Assembly (NCBI RefSeq): GCF_000411455.1
Contig: NZ_KE150458.1
Span: 1-64,000, forward strand
Origin: Microbacterium sp. oral taxon 186 str. F0373
GTDB taxonomy: Bacteria; Actinomycetota; Actinomycetes; Actinomycetales; Microbacteriaceae
DNA: 64,000 nucleotides
Direction of reading: 5' to 3'
Shown here: positions 27,622 through 37,987 of the stretch, piece after piece
Layout of the letters: every line of letters starts with the position of its first letter
Numbering within the stretch: position 1 is the stretch's first letter
Translations under genes and position numbers: made by a program
The notes under the pieces: model-generated
Databases searched by the model: none
What the model was told of the DNA's origin: nothing
Seen by the model: the letters and a program-made list of their open reading frames with translations, nothing else

Positions 27622-28230
27622 TCAGAGGTTCAGCAGCGCCGGAAAGGTCGCCGCGGCCAGCAGCAGGCTCAGCGCCAGGGCGGCGACGTGCACGCGGACG
27701 CGTGCACGGTCGCTGCCGGCACGGCCGAGCGGGATGCGTTCGCTCTCCACGAGCTGGTGCCATACGCCGCGGATGATGTACGCCGCGTCACCGGAATCGG
27801 TGCCGAGCGCGTCGGACTTCCGCAGGATCCCACCCTTCTGGTCGGGTCCGAGGCTGTCGCGCCCCCCGCGCGGCATGGTGAGTGCGCCCGCCGCGGGAGC
27901 CGCGGACGATCGGTACCGGCGCGAGGGCGTCACCACGGTCAGCGCGAAGCGGGTGTCGATGTCCACGACCATCGTCCACGGGACGGTCGTGGTCGCATAG
28001 GGGTTCACGAGCGTGATGGCTTGCTCGTCCCAGACGATTCGCGGACGCCAGAACAGCTCGCCCACCAGCAGTGCGATCAGCGCCAGCGGCAGCAGAGCCC
28101 ACAGCTGGTGCGTCGACCGGGCCTCGCCGAGCAGAACCACCAGCGTCGCGCCGACCGCCACGGCCACCCACGCGCCGATCGCGATCACGGTGTTCGTGGT
28201 CGATCGGTACAGGCCCACGTCATCTGTCAT
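27622..28230 (-). CDS. Membrane protein with bacterial PH-like domain
   Basis: 202 residues. Two N-terminal helices (TVIAIGAWVAVAVGATLVVLL and LLPLALIALLVGELF) are followed by a soluble part with P-R-I-V-W-D-E-Q-A-I-T-L-V-N-P-Y-A-T-T-T-V-P-W, the signature of actinobacterial PH-domain (bPH) proteins. A final hydrophobic helix lies at the C-terminus. The function is not established. It is on the opposite strand, between the permease and ATPase genes of the peptide importer, and convergent with the permease (12-base gap). Confidence 0.78.
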   Translation of the reverse strand: MTDDVGLYRSTTNTVIAIGAWVAVAVGATLVVLLGEARSTHQLWALLPLALIALLVGELFWRPRIVWDEQAITLVNPYATTTVPWTMVVDIDTRFALTVVTPSRRYRSSAAPAAGALTMPRGGRDSLGPDQKGGILRKSDALGTDSGDAAYIIRGVWHQLVESERIPLGRAGSDRARVRVHVAALALSLLLAAATFPALLNL

Positions 28231-28292
28231 TACCCCATCGTCGCATTCCGGACCACGAGTCCGTTCGCACGCACAACAGAAGGAAACCGCCG

Positions 28293-30035
28293 ATGAGAAC
28301 CTCCCGCGGCATGCTGCCCACGACCGAGGCGCACCAGCCGGACAGTGGTCCGGTGCTCGAGGTCACCGACCTCAACGTCGACTTCGGCGTCGACGGCTAC
28401 TGGGTGCCCGCCGCCCGGCACGTCTCGTATTCGATCGCCGCGGGCGAGGTGCTCGCCATCGTGGGTGAGTCCGGGTCGGGCAAGAGTGTCTCGTCGATGT
28501 CGCTGCTGGGCCTGCTCCCCAAGAACTCGCGGGTGAGCGGTAGCGCGAAGCTGGCGGGCCGCGAGCTCATCGGGATGAAGCCGCGCGAGATGCAGGAGAT
28601 CCGCGGCAACCAGATCTCGATGATCTTCCAGGAGCCGATGACGGCGCTGAACCCCGTGCTCACCGTGGGGTTCCAGATCGTGGAGACGCTGCGCCAGCAC
28701 TTCGGCGTCTCGCCGGCGGAGGCCAAGGCCCGGGCCGTCGAGCTGCTGACACTGGTCGAGCTTCCCGACCCGCAGAAGGCGTTCGACTCCTACCCGCACC
28801 AGCTGTCCGGTGGTCAGCGCCAGCGTGCGATGATCGCGCAGTCGCTGTCGTGTGACCCTCTGCTGCTCGTCGCGGACGAGCCGACCACCGCGCTGGACGT
28901 GACCGTTCAGGCCGAGATCCTCGAGCTCATGCGCAAGCTGCAGGACCGGCTGGGCTCAGCAATTCTGCTGATCACCCACGACATGGGCGTCGTTGCAGAC
29001 ATGGCCGATCGCATCGTCGTGATGCGCCAGGGCGACATCGTCGAGACCGGCACCGTCGCGGGCGTGTTCGCCGACCCGCAGCATCCCTACACGAAGGCGC
29101 TGCTGTCGGCCGTGCCGCGGATCACGACGGAGGACCTGCAGGCGCCCGATGCGGCGACGCCGTCGACTCCCGTCGTGGTCTCGTTCGACGACGTCGCGAT
29201 CGAGTACCCGAAGCGCGGCCGCGTGCCGGCGTTCCGCGCCGCCGACCACATCGACCTGAAGATCTACCAGGGCGAGGTGCTGGGTCTCGTGGGCGAGTCC
29301 GGCTCGGGCAAGACGACGATCGGACGTGCCACGATCGGTCTGCTGCCGATCCACTCCGGCGGGCTGACCGTGGCGGGCATGGACATCTCCCACGCGAACC
29401 GCGAGCAGCTGCACGCCCTCCACCATGAGGTCGGCATCGTGTTCCAGGACCCGTCCAGCTCGTTGAACCCGCGCATGACCATCGGCGACTCGATCGCCGA
29501 GCCGATCAAGCTGTCGGAGAAGATCAAGGGCGCGCCCCTCGACAAGCGCGTGCGGGCGCTGCTGGACTCGGTGCGTCTGCCGCGCGAGTATGCGTCGCGT
29601 TACCCGCACGAGCTGTCGGGCGGGCAGAAGCAGCGGGTCGGCATCGCCCGCGCGCTCGCGCTGAACCCGAAGGTGCTCGTCGCCGATGAGCCCACGAGCG
29701 CGCTCGACGTCTCCGTGCAGGCGACGGTGCTGGAGCTTCTGAAGGACCTGCAGCGCGAGCGCGGGTTCGCGTGCCTGTTCATCAGCCACGACCTCGCGGT
29801 CATCGACGAACTCGCCGATCGGATCGCGGTCATGCGCCACGGGGCCCTCGTCGAGGTCGGCAGTCGCGATCAGATCATGCGTCGCCCGCAACAGGCCTAC
29901 ACCAAGCGCCTGCTGGCGGCGGTGCCGGTGCCCGATCCTGACATCCAGCGTGAGCGTCGCGACAAGCGTCTGGCCGATCTCGCCGCCGGCGTGGACGCCG
30001 ATGAGACGCCGGGGGATGCCGCCGCGCACGCCTGA
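28293..30035 (+). CDS. Peptide ABC transporter ATPase, DppD-DppF fusion
   Basis: 580 residues with two complete nucleotide-binding domains. The first has Walker A GESGSGKSVSS, signature LSGGQRQR and Walker B LLLVADEPTTALD. The second has Walker A GESGSGKTTIG, signature LSGGQKQR and Walker B VLVADEPTSALD. Each is followed by the oligopeptide-type C-terminal motif HPYT-KALLSAVP or AYT-KRLLAAVP. The fused protein powers the importer encoded at 23.1-27.6 kb. Start ATG 28293 follows AGAAGGA with about eight bases spacing; the open frame upstream lies over the divergent PH gene. Confidence 0.93.
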   Translation: MRTSRGMLPTTEAHQPDSGPVLEVTDLNVDFGVDGYWVPAARHVSYSIAAGEVLAIVGESGSGKSVSSMSLLGLLPKNSRVSGSAKLAGRELIGMKPREMQEIRGNQISMIFQEPMTALNPVLTVGFQIVETLRQHFGVSPAEAKARAVELLTLVELPDPQKAFDSYPHQLSGGQRQRAMIAQSLSCDPLLLVADEPTTALDVTVQAEILELMRKLQDRLGSAILLITHDMGVVADMADRIVVMRQGDIVETGTVAGVFADPQHPYTKALLSAVPRITTEDLQAPDAATPSTPVVVSFDDVAIEYPKRGRVPAFRAADHIDLKIYQGEVLGLVGESGSGKTTIGRATIGLLPIHSGGLTVAGMDISHANREQLHALHHEVGIVFQDPSSSLNPRMTIGDSIAEPIKLSEKIKGAPLDKRVRALLDSVRLPREYASRYPHELSGGQKQRVGIARALALNPKVLVADEPTSALDVSVQATVLELLKDLQRERGFACLFISHDLAVIDELADRIAVMRHGALVEVGSRDQIMRRPQQAYTKRLLAAVPVPDPDIQRERRDKRLADLAAGVDADETPGDAAAHA

Positions 30036-30087
30036 GAGAGGTGCGCGGAGCGCGGAGGAGGACGCCGCGGCATCCGGCTTGTAGAAT

Positions 30088-30118
30088 GGGAGGCGCTCTG
30101 CTCGGAGCGTCTCCCTTT
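30088..30118 (+). terminator. Hairpin with short T-run between the ATPase gene and typA
   Basis: GGGAGGCGCTC (30088-30098) pairs with GAGCGTCTCCC, allowing a G-T pair, and TTT follows at 30116-30118. It could terminate the peptide-transporter transcript. A -10-like TAGAAT (30082-30087) touches its left edge, so a typA transcript starting near 30094 would contain only part of the hairpin. This design would keep termination from acting on typA's own mRNA. Confidence 0.6.
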
Positions 30119-30134
30119 CTCGTTAGGTCATTTC

Positions 30135-32045
<1,911 letters not shown>

Positions 32046-32165
32046 CCGACACGCTCCCACGGTTCGTCGAGCCGCCACGCTTAGCCCAAGCCGCATCCGC
32101 GCGCAGGGCGGGGCCGTGGCGGTTCGTCGTCTGCGGGCTCGGGTTCGAGATAGTGGTAGGCGCGA

Positions 32166-32714
32166 TCAGCGCACCTCGGAGACGAGGACGGCGCGAGTGC
32201 CGGCGCTGAGCGCGGCGAAGACGTGCGGCGCGTCCCCGCGGTACCGCAGGTAGTCGCCCGGCGCCAGCTCGATCGGCGCATCGGCGGGCCCCACCAGCGC
32301 CGACCCACTGATCAGTACGACGTGCTCGACCGTGCCCACCGTGTGCGGCAGCGAGGATCGGGGCTCATCCGGCTCGACGCGCAGGATGTAGAGGTCGCTG
32401 CGTGCGTGCGGAGCTCCGGCGGCGAGGAGCACCGCCTCGTAGGTCGCATCGGCCGCACGGATGCCGTCGGCAGCTCCGCTGCGGATCAGCGTTGGCGTGT
32501 CGTCGGGCTCGTCGACGAAGACGGAGAACGGCACGCCGAGCGCCGTCGCAACGGCCCACAGCGTTTCGACGCTGGGATTGGCCGTGCCCGACTCGAGCTG
32601 TGACACCGTCGCCTTGCTCACGCCCGCCCGCCGCGCGAGCTCAGCGGCGGTGAGTCCGGCGCGTTCACGCTCACGGCGCAGCACGCGGGAAATGCGTCGT
32701 CCCAGTTCGTCCAT
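32166..32714 (-). CDS. XRE-family regulator with C-terminal cupin domain
   Basis: 182 residues. The helix-turn-helix at ~18-60 reads GLTAAELARRAGVSKATVSQLESGTANPSVETLWAVA; a cupin domain (~105-180) holds VEHVVLISGSALVG and LAPGDYLRYRGDAPHVF. Such proteins repress a neighbouring transport or catabolic gene and sense a small ligand through the cupin. It diverges from azlCD, with an inverted repeat between, so control of branched-chain amino acid export is the natural guess. CATACT lies seven bases before ATG 32714. Confidence 0.88.
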   Translation of the reverse strand: MDELGRRISRVLRRERERAGLTAAELARRAGVSKATVSQLESGTANPSVETLWAVATALGVPFSVFVDEPDDTPTLIRSGAADGIRAADATYEAVLLAAGAPHARSDLYILRVEPDEPRSSLPHTVGTVEHVVLISGSALVGPADAPIELAPGDYLRYRGDAPHVFAALSAGTRAVLVSEVR

Positions 32715-32728
32715 GGCGTTCAGTATGA

Positions 32729-32747
32729 CAAACGTTCGTTCGGTTTG
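32729..32747. promoter_or_regulatory. Candidate operator between the XRE-cupin gene and azlC
   Basis: CAAAC (32729-32733) and GTTTG (32743-32747) are inverted around a 9-base spacer containing CGTTCGTTCG. The site lies in the 66-base divergent intergenic region, 15 bases upstream of the regulator start and 34 bases before azlC, where a repressor could control both directions. The arms are short, so this is a weak call by itself. Confidence 0.4.
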
Positions 32748-32780
32748 ACGAACAGGTGGACGGTCGGGAGGATGGTGAGC

Positions 32781-33479
32781 ATGGATGCCGCCGCTGAGCC
32801 CGCTGACGCGGTGCGTCGCGCGCGGCGCGAGGCTGTGGGCGTCGCCGTCGCGACGAGCGCCTACGGTGTCTCGTTCGGCGCTCTGGCCGTCGCCTCCGGT
32901 CTTGACGTGTGGCAGACGTGCGTGCTGAGCCTGCTGATGTTCACCGGGGGATCGCAGTTCGCGTTCGCGGGCGTTCTCGGCGCGGGAGGGCTCGCCGCCG
33001 CGCCCGCGGCGATCGCTTCGGCCGCGCTGCTCGGCGTGCGCAACGTCGCCTATGGACTGCGCATGGCCCCGGTGGTCGGGCACGGCTGGCGCCGCCTCGT
33101 GGCGCCCCAGGTCACGATCGACGAGTCCACGGCGGTCGCTCTGGCTCACGGAGACCCCGCGGCGCGCCGAACGGGCTTCTGGATCACGGGCGTCGGCATC
33201 TACGTCGGGTGGAACATCTCGACACTCGGCGGTGCGCTGCTCGGCGACGTCCTCGGTGATCCTCGCACCTACGGGCTGGACGCGGCTGCGGCTGCGGCCT
33301 TCCTGGCGCTGCTGTGGCCACGTCTGCGTCGCCGCCAAGCGGTCGCGGTCGGCGTCGCCGCAGCGGTTGTGGCCACCGCGCTCACACCCGTGCTCATGCC
33401 CGGCCTTCCCGTGCTGGTCGCCGCCGTGGTCGCCATCGCCGTCGGCTGGACCAATGCGTTCGCGGGTCGCGCATCATGA
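32781..33479 (+). CDS. azlC: Branched-chain amino acid exporter, large subunit AzlC
   Basis: 232 residues with about seven transmembrane helices. AzlC signatures are GVSFGALAVASGL, MFTGGSQFAFAGV, LLGVRNVAYGLRM and the T-I-D-E-S-T loop. With AzlD it exports valine, leucine or isoleucine (BrnFE in Corynebacterium). Start ATG 32781 was chosen since GGGAGG (32766-32771) is nine bases upstream; TTG 32745, GTG 32775 and ATG 32772 are possible but poorly spaced. It overlaps azlD by four bases (ATGA). Confidence 0.92.
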   Translation: MDAAAEPADAVRRARREAVGVAVATSAYGVSFGALAVASGLDVWQTCVLSLLMFTGGSQFAFAGVLGAGGLAAAPAAIASAALLGVRNVAYGLRMAPVVGHGWRRLVAPQVTIDESTAVALAHGDPAARRTGFWITGVGIYVGWNISTLGGALLGDVLGDPRTYGLDAAAAAAFLALLWPRLRRRQAVAVGVAAAVVATALTPVLMPGLPVLVAAVVAIAVGWTNAFAGRAS

Positions 33480-33790
33480 CGACGTGGACGGCAGTGCTCG
33501 CGGCATCCTTCGCCTGCCTGGCGCTGAAGGTGTTGGGGTACGCGATTCCTGCGCGATGGTTCGGCTCGGCCCGCGCCGAGCGTTCGATCGACCTGCTGAC
33601 GGTGGCGCTGCTGGCTGCGCTCGTCGCCGTGCAGACCCTGGGGGCCGGCCCGCAGATCGTCGCTGATGCGCGGGTGCCGGCGATCGTCGTCGCCGCGGGG
33701 CTGCTCATGCTGCGCGCCCCCTTCCTGATCGTCGTCATCGCGGCGGCGCTCGTGGCTGCGGTGCTCCGGGCGCTGGGGTGGGCCACGTAG
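33476..33790 (+). CDS. azlD: Branched-chain amino acid exporter, small subunit AzlD
   Basis: 104 residues with four hydrophobic helices, the AzlD size, and typical pieces LKVLGYAIP and a final helix RAPFLIVVIAAALVAAVLRALG. It is the obligate partner of AzlC. Start ATG 33476 overlaps the azlC stop; the longer open frame upstream is shadow. The stop TAG (33788-33790) is part of the next gene's -10 TAGAAT (33788-33793). Confidence 0.92.
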   Translation: MTTWTAVLAASFACLALKVLGYAIPARWFGSARAERSIDLLTVALLAALVAVQTLGAGPQIVADARVPAIVVAAGLLMLRAPFLIVVIAAALVAAVLRALGWAT

Positions 33791-33799
33791 AATCGCGGC

Positions 33800-34216
33800 G
33801 TGAGAATCGCACGGATCGGGAGCTGGGCCGTCGCCGCGGTGATCGGCCTCTTCTACGGGGCCGCCGGGACCATCGGTCAGTCCGCGCTGTGGGGCCCGGT
33901 GCCTCTGGGGCTCATCGTCGCCGTGATCGGCACCGGCGCACTGCTGCTGGCGGTCCGGGTGCTGACCGGTGACCGCTGGGCGGCATTGGCAACTGGTCTG
34001 GGCGTCATGCTGACGACGCTCGTGCTGTCCGGGCGCGGCCCGGGCGGATCGGTCGTGGTTCCGGCGCCCGCCGACGGCGAACTCTCCACGGGAGTGATCT
34101 GGACCGTGGCCGTGCCCGTGATGGTGGCCGTCGTCGTGGCCTGGCCGCGCCTGTCCCCCCGCGCAACGACCCCGTCGGGGCCGGCTCTTCACGACCACGG
34201 TGCGAGCACGAACTAG
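33800..34216 (+). CDS. Small four-helix membrane protein (unknown function)
   Basis: 138 residues: an N-terminal Arg-containing start, three helices (WAVAAVIGLFYGAAGTIG; LGLIVAVIGTGALLLAVRVL; AALATGLGVMLTTLVL), a loop, a fourth helix (GVIWTVAVPVMVAVVVAW) and a polar tail. It resembles DUF6113-type proteins next to ferredoxin genes in related genera, but I cannot confirm the family. TAGAAT (33788-33793) is exactly six bases before GTG 33800, supporting a leaderless transcript with this start. fdxA follows with its own promoter. Confidence 0.72.
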   Translation: MRIARIGSWAVAAVIGLFYGAAGTIGQSALWGPVPLGLIVAVIGTGALLLAVRVLTGDRWAALATGLGVMLTTLVLSGRGPGGSVVVPAPADGELSTGVIWTVAVPVMVAVVVAWPRLSPRATTPSGPALHDHGASTN

Positions 34217-34225
34217 ACTCGACAC

Positions 34226-34546
34226 GTGACATATGTGATCGCGTTGCCCTGCGTGGATGTGAAGGATCGTGCCTGCATCGACGAATGCCCCGTCGACTGC
34301 ATCTACGAGGGCGAGCGCTCGCTCTACATCCACCCGGACGAGTGCGTGGACTGCGGCGCGTGTGAGCCGGTGTGCCCCGTCGAGGCGATCTACTACGAAG
34401 ACGACCTGCCGGCCGAGTGGCAGGACTACTACACGGCCAACGTCGAGTTCTTCGACGACATCGGCTCGCCCGGCGGTGCCGCCAAAGTCGGTGTGATCGC
34501 CAAGGATCACCCGGTCATCTCGGCCCTCCCGCCGCAGACGCACTGA
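34226..34546 (+). CDS. fdxA: Seven-iron ferredoxin FdxA/FdxC
   Basis: 106 residues. Cysteines at 9, 17, 21, 25, 40, 43, 46 and 50 give the C-x7-C-x3-C-x3-C and C-x2-C-x2-C-x3-C pattern of actinobacterial 3Fe-4S/4Fe-4S ferredoxins, followed by the typical acidic C-terminal [17 protein letters not shown]. It carries low-potential electrons to P450s and other reductases. TAGACT (34214-34219) is exactly six bases before GTG 34226, so the mRNA is likely leaderless. The stop overlaps the dapC start (TGATG), the same fdxC-aminotransferase pairing as in mycobacteria. Confidence 0.95.
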   Translation: MTYVIALPCVDVKDRACIDECPVDCIYEGERSLYIHPDECVDCGACEPVCPVEAIYYEDDLPAEWQDYYTANVEFFDDIGSPGGAAKVGVIAKDHPVISALPPQTH

Positions 34547-35655
34547 TGGCCGTCCGCGACCTCGACGATTACCCCTGGGATGCCGTCGCTCCCTTCGCCG
34601 CGCGGGCGCGCGTGCACCCGGGCGGCATCGTGGATCTTTCCATCGGTTCTCCCGTCGACCCCACGCCGGAGGTCGTCGCGGCGGCGTTGCGTGATGCCAC
34701 GGACGCCCACGCCTATCCGCAGACCGTCGGCACCGCGGCCCTGCGCTCCGCCATCACGGCCTGGTATGGCCGGCGGCGCGCCGTGCCTGGCCTCAGCGTC
34801 GACGAGGTCCTCCCGACGGTCGGCTCGAAGGAACTCGTCGCGCTTCTGCCGTTGCTGATGGACCTCGGCCCCGGCGACATCGTCGTCCACCCCCGCGCCG
34901 CGTACCCCACCTACGAGGTCGGGGCGAAGCTGGTGGGGGCGACGCCCCTCGCCGCCGACGATCCCGCACAGTGGCCCGCGGGCACGCGCCTGGTGTGGCT
35001 CAACACCCCCGGAAATCCGGACGGACGTGTGCTCGGCGTCGACGAGTTGCGTGCCGCCGTCACGCGTGCGCGGGATCTGGGCGCCGTCATCGTCAGTGAC
35101 GAGTGCTACGCGGAGCTCGGGTGGGACGGGCCCTGGGCAGACGCTCCGATCCCCAGCATCCTCGATCCGCGCGTCGTCGGACAAGACCGACGCGACGTGC
35201 TGTCGGTGTACTCGCTCAGCAAGCAGTCCAATCTCGCCGGATACCGTGCCGCCTTCCTCGCCGGCGACGCCGACCTCGTGTCGCGGCTGCTGACAGCACG
35301 CAAACACCTCGGTCTCATGCTCCCCGGGCCCGTTCAGAGCGCGATGACGGCTGCGCTGGCCGACGACACCCACGTGGCCGCGCAGCGCGAGCGCTATCGC
35401 GCGCGTCGGGAAGTGCTCCGCCCGGCTCTCGTGGCGGCGGGATTCCGCATCGATCATTCCGAGGGCGGCCTGTATCTCTGGGCCACCGAGGGCGTCGACG
35501 CATGGAAGACCATGGACCGCCTCGCCGATCTCGGCATCCTGGCCGGGCCGGGCCACTTCTACGGCGCACATTTCCCCGAGCACGTCCGCTTCTCGCTGAC
35601 GGCGACCGACGAGCGGATCCGGGCAGCGGCGCAACGGCTGGCGCCGACGTCGTAG
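34546..35655 (+). CDS. dapC: Succinyldiaminopimelate transaminase
   Basis: 369 residues, class I/II aminotransferase. PLP contacts are VGSKELVALLP, LNTPGNPDGRVL, VSDECYAEL and Lys226 in YSLSKQSNLAGYR, and the substrate-carboxylate Arg is in HVRFSLTA. It converts N-succinyl-2-amino-6-ketopimelate to N-succinyl-LL-diaminopimelate with glutamate, in the succinylase branch of lysine and diaminopimelate synthesis; dapD and dapE lie 4 kb downstream. The start is ATG 34546, coupled to fdxA. Coupling to a ferredoxin is conserved but unexplained. Confidence 0.9.
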   Translation: MAVRDLDDYPWDAVAPFAARARVHPGGIVDLSIGSPVDPTPEVVAAALRDATDAHAYPQTVGTAALRSAITAWYGRRRAVPGLSVDEVLPTVGSKELVALLPLLMDLGPGDIVVHPRAAYPTYEVGAKLVGATPLAADDPAQWPAGTRLVWLNTPGNPDGRVLGVDELRAAVTRARDLGAVIVSDECYAELGWDGPWADAPIPSILDPRVVGQDRRDVLSVYSLSKQSNLAGYRAAFLAGDADLVSRLLTARKHLGLMLPGPVQSAMTAALADDTHVAAQRERYRARREVLRPALVAAGFRIDHSEGGLYLWATEGVDAWKTMDRLADLGILAGPGHFYGAHFPEHVRFSLTATDERIRAAAQRLAPTS

Positions 35656-35753
35656 GTTTCCTCCTACGAACTGGCTGTTCCTTTGCGTGCGATCTGCGTT
35701 GGAGCGCGCGCCCAGTAGGCTGTAAAAGACCCCACCCACCGCAAGGAGGCTTC

Positions 35754-37049
35754 GTGAGCGACGCGGGACACCCCCAGAAGGCCACCGTCACCGTCGGTGA
35801 CCGCACCGCCGAACTGCCGATTCTCTCCGGCACCGCCGGCGCACCCAGTGTCGACTTCTCGACCTTCACGAAGCAGACCGGCTACACGAGCTTGGACTAT
35901 GGCTTCGTGAACACGGCGGCCACCAAGTCGGCGATCACGTTCATCGACGGCGACCAGGGCATCCTGCGATATCGCGGCTACCCGATCGAGCAGCTCGCGA
36001 AGAACAGCACGTACCTCGAGGTCGCCTGGCTGCTGCTGTACGGCGAGCTTCCGACGGCGGATGAGCTGGGGGAGTGGGACGACAAGATCCGTCACCACAC
36101 GCTGCTGCACGAGGACCTCAAGCGCTTCTTCTCCTCCCTCCCGCACACCGCCCACCCGATGTCGGTGCTATCGGCGGCGACGGCGGCGCTGTCCACCTAC
36201 TACGAGGGCCAGTCCGACCCCAACAATCCCGAGCACGTCGAGCTCAACACCATCCGCTTGCTGGCGAAGCTGCCGGTCATCGCGGCGTACGCCCACAAGA
36301 AGAGCATCGGTCAGGCGTTCCTCTACCCGGACAACTCACTGAGCTTCGTCGACAACTTCCTGCGGCTGAACTTCGGCAACCTCGCGGAGACGTACCAGGT
36401 GAACCCGGTGACCTCCCGGGCGCTCGAGCGTCTGCTGATCCTGCACGAGGACCACGAGCAGAACGCGTCGACCTCGACGGTGCGTTTGGTCGGATCGACC
36501 GGCGCCAACCAGTTCTCCTCGATCTCCGCGGGCATCAACGCTCTCTACGGCCCGTTGCACGGTGGCGCGAACGAAGCCGTGCTCGACATGCTCGCGCGCA
36601 TTCAGGACTCCGGCGAAAGCGTCCAGCGCTTCGTCGAGCGCGTGAAGAACAAGGAGGACGGGGTCAAGCTGATGGGCTTCGGTCACCGCGTCTACAAGAA
36701 CTACGACCCGCGCGCGAAGCTCGTCAAGGAGTCCGCCGACGAGATCCTCGCCGAGCTGGGCGTTCACGATCCGCTGCTGGATCTCGCCCAGGAGCTGGAG
36801 CAGGTCGCCCTCGAGGACGACTACTTCAAGGAGCGTCGCCTCTACCCCAATGTCGACTTCTACACGGGGGTCATCTACAAGGCGATGGGCTTTCCCACGC
36901 GCATGTTCACGCCGCTGTTCGCGATTGGTCGCCTGCCCGGCTGGCTGGCCCACTGGCGTGAGATGCAGTACGACCCGCAGACGAAGATCGGGCGTCCCCA
37001 GCAGCTCTACGTGGGCGCGGGCGAACGCAACTATCCCGGGGCTGTCTGA
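35754..37049 (+). CDS. gltA: Citrate synthase (type II)
   Basis: 431 residues, the length of hexameric bacterial citrate synthases. Catalytic residues are His269 (GPLHGGANE), His311 (GFGHRVYK) and Asp368 (NVDFYTG). It condenses oxaloacetate and acetyl-CoA at the entry to the TCA cycle. GTG 35754 is preceded by AAGGAGG (35743-35749), and -10 TAGGCT lies at 35716-35721, so this gene has a true leader, unlike many neighbours. The open frame extending far upstream overlaps dapC and is not used. Confidence 0.96.
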   Translation: MSDAGHPQKATVTVGDRTAELPILSGTAGAPSVDFSTFTKQTGYTSLDYGFVNTAATKSAITFIDGDQGILRYRGYPIEQLAKNSTYLEVAWLLLYGELPTADELGEWDDKIRHHTLLHEDLKRFFSSLPHTAHPMSVLSAATAALSTYYEGQSDPNNPEHVELNTIRLLAKLPVIAAYAHKKSIGQAFLYPDNSLSFVDNFLRLNFGNLAETYQVNPVTSRALERLLILHEDHEQNASTSTVRLVGSTGANQFSSISAGINALYGPLHGGANEAVLDMLARIQDSGESVQRFVERVKNKEDGVKLMGFGHRVYKNYDPRAKLVKESADEILAELGVHDPLLDLAQELEQVALEDDYFKERRLYPNVDFYTGVIYKAMGFPTRMFTPLFAIGRLPGWLAHWREMQYDPQTKIGRPQQLYVGAGERNYPGAV

Positions 37050-37111
37050 CCGACGCGGCATCCGCGCGCCACGTGCGAAGCGTGCACCGGGCGATCCGCT
37101 AGGGTCGAGCC

Positions 37112-37873
37112 ATGTCGCGTCTGCTCGTTCGTCGTCCGTCTCCGCGCCTCGCCGACGGCGAGGTGACGCATATCGGGCGGACCTCGGTCGACCCCGCGTT
37201 GGCGCAGCGCCAATGGGAGGCGTACGTCGACGTCTTCCGCTCGCGCGGATGGGAAGTCATCGAGATCGACCCGGCCGATGAGCAGCCCGACGGGGTGTTC
37301 GTCGAGGATGCCGTCGTCGTCTTCGGTGATCTCATCGTCCTCTGCCGCGCCGGCGCCGAGTCGCGGCGCGGCGAGGCCCCCACGGTGCGCGATGCCGTGG
37401 CCGCCACCGGACTGGAGACGGCGGAGATCGTCGCGCCCGGCACCCTCGACGGCGGTGACGTCCTGAAGATCGGCTCGACCGTGTACGTCGGTGCATCTTC
37501 GCGCACCAACGCCGACGGCATCGCGCAGCTGACCGCGCTGCTGGCGCCGCGGGGATGGCAGATCGTCGCCGTTCCCGTCGAACGGGTCCTCCACCTCAAG
37601 AGCGGCGTGACCGCGCTGCCCGACGGGACCGTGGTCGGCTTCGAGCCCCTCGTCGACGACCCGGCCGCCTTCGCGACGTTCGAAGCCGTGCCCGAGGAGC
37701 ACGGTACGGCTGTCGTCGTCCTCGGCCCCGACGAGGTGCTGATGTCCTCCGATGCTCCCGAGACCGCGGCCCGCTACGAGGCGCGTGGACTGCTGGTCGT
37801 TGCGACACCCATCACCGAGTTCGAGAAGCTCGAGGGCTGCGTCACGTGCCTGTCGGTGCGTATCCGCGACTGA
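37112..37873 (+). CDS. Dimethylarginine dimethylaminohydrolase-like amidinohydrolase
   Basis: 253 residues, the DDAH size in the guanidino-modifying superfamily. The substrate-binding acid is in GVFVEDAVVVF, the structural TLDGGDVLK loop follows, the catalytic His161 is in VLHLKSGVT and the nucleophile Cys246 is in GCVTCLSVRI. DDAH hydrolyses methylated arginines to citrulline; arginine deiminase-like activity is possible. TAGGGT (37100-37105) is exactly six bases before ATG 37112, so it is a leaderless transcript. It is convergent with ppk2, with palindromic repeat C between. Confidence 0.87.
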   Translation: MSRLLVRRPSPRLADGEVTHIGRTSVDPALAQRQWEAYVDVFRSRGWEVIEIDPADEQPDGVFVEDAVVVFGDLIVLCRAGAESRRGEAPTVRDAVAATGLETAEIVAPGTLDGGDVLKIGSTVYVGASSRTNADGIAQLTALLAPRGWQIVAVPVERVLHLKSGVTALPDGTVVGFEPLVDDPAAFATFEAVPEEHGTAVVVLGPDEVLMSSDAPETAARYEARGLLVVATPITEFEKLEGCVTCLSVRIRD

Positions 37874-37916
37874 GCGGCGCGTCCGGCTCTCGGGCCGTCG
37901 CAGTGGCTTCGGATCT

Positions 37917-37983
37917 GCGCAACAGAATCGGATCGCGCGGGGCGCGGCATCCGATTCTGTCGCCGATCTCCGATTCTGTGCGC
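37917..37983. repeat. Palindromic intergenic repeat, class C
   Basis: The left arm GCGCAACAGAATCGGAT (37917-37933) pairs with right-hand copies ATCCGATTCTGT (37949-37960) and TCCGATTCTGTGCGC (37969-37983). The core ACAGAATCGGA therefore occurs three times, once forward and twice inverted, allowing two alternative hairpins. It lies between the convergent ddaH-like and ppk2 genes and could terminate both. It is AT-richer than its surroundings and unrelated in sequence to repeats A/B, but of similar size. Confidence 0.75.
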
Positions 37984-37987
37984 GTGA

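Noticed and set aside
32081..32308. Minus-strand frame ending in a Pro/Glu-rich tail between typA and the XRE-cupin gene
   Set aside because: Most of it overlaps the regulator in another frame; the 85-base tail outside shows no start or family and is too short to call a remnant. The rest of this spacer (32046-32165) shows only a weak CCGCCACG/CGTGGCGG inverted pair with a 35-base loop.
35648..35670. TCGTAGG/CCTACGA hairpin at the end of dapC as a terminator
   Set aside because: The stem is only 7 bp, overlaps the stop codon and lacks a T-run; it was not called as a feature.
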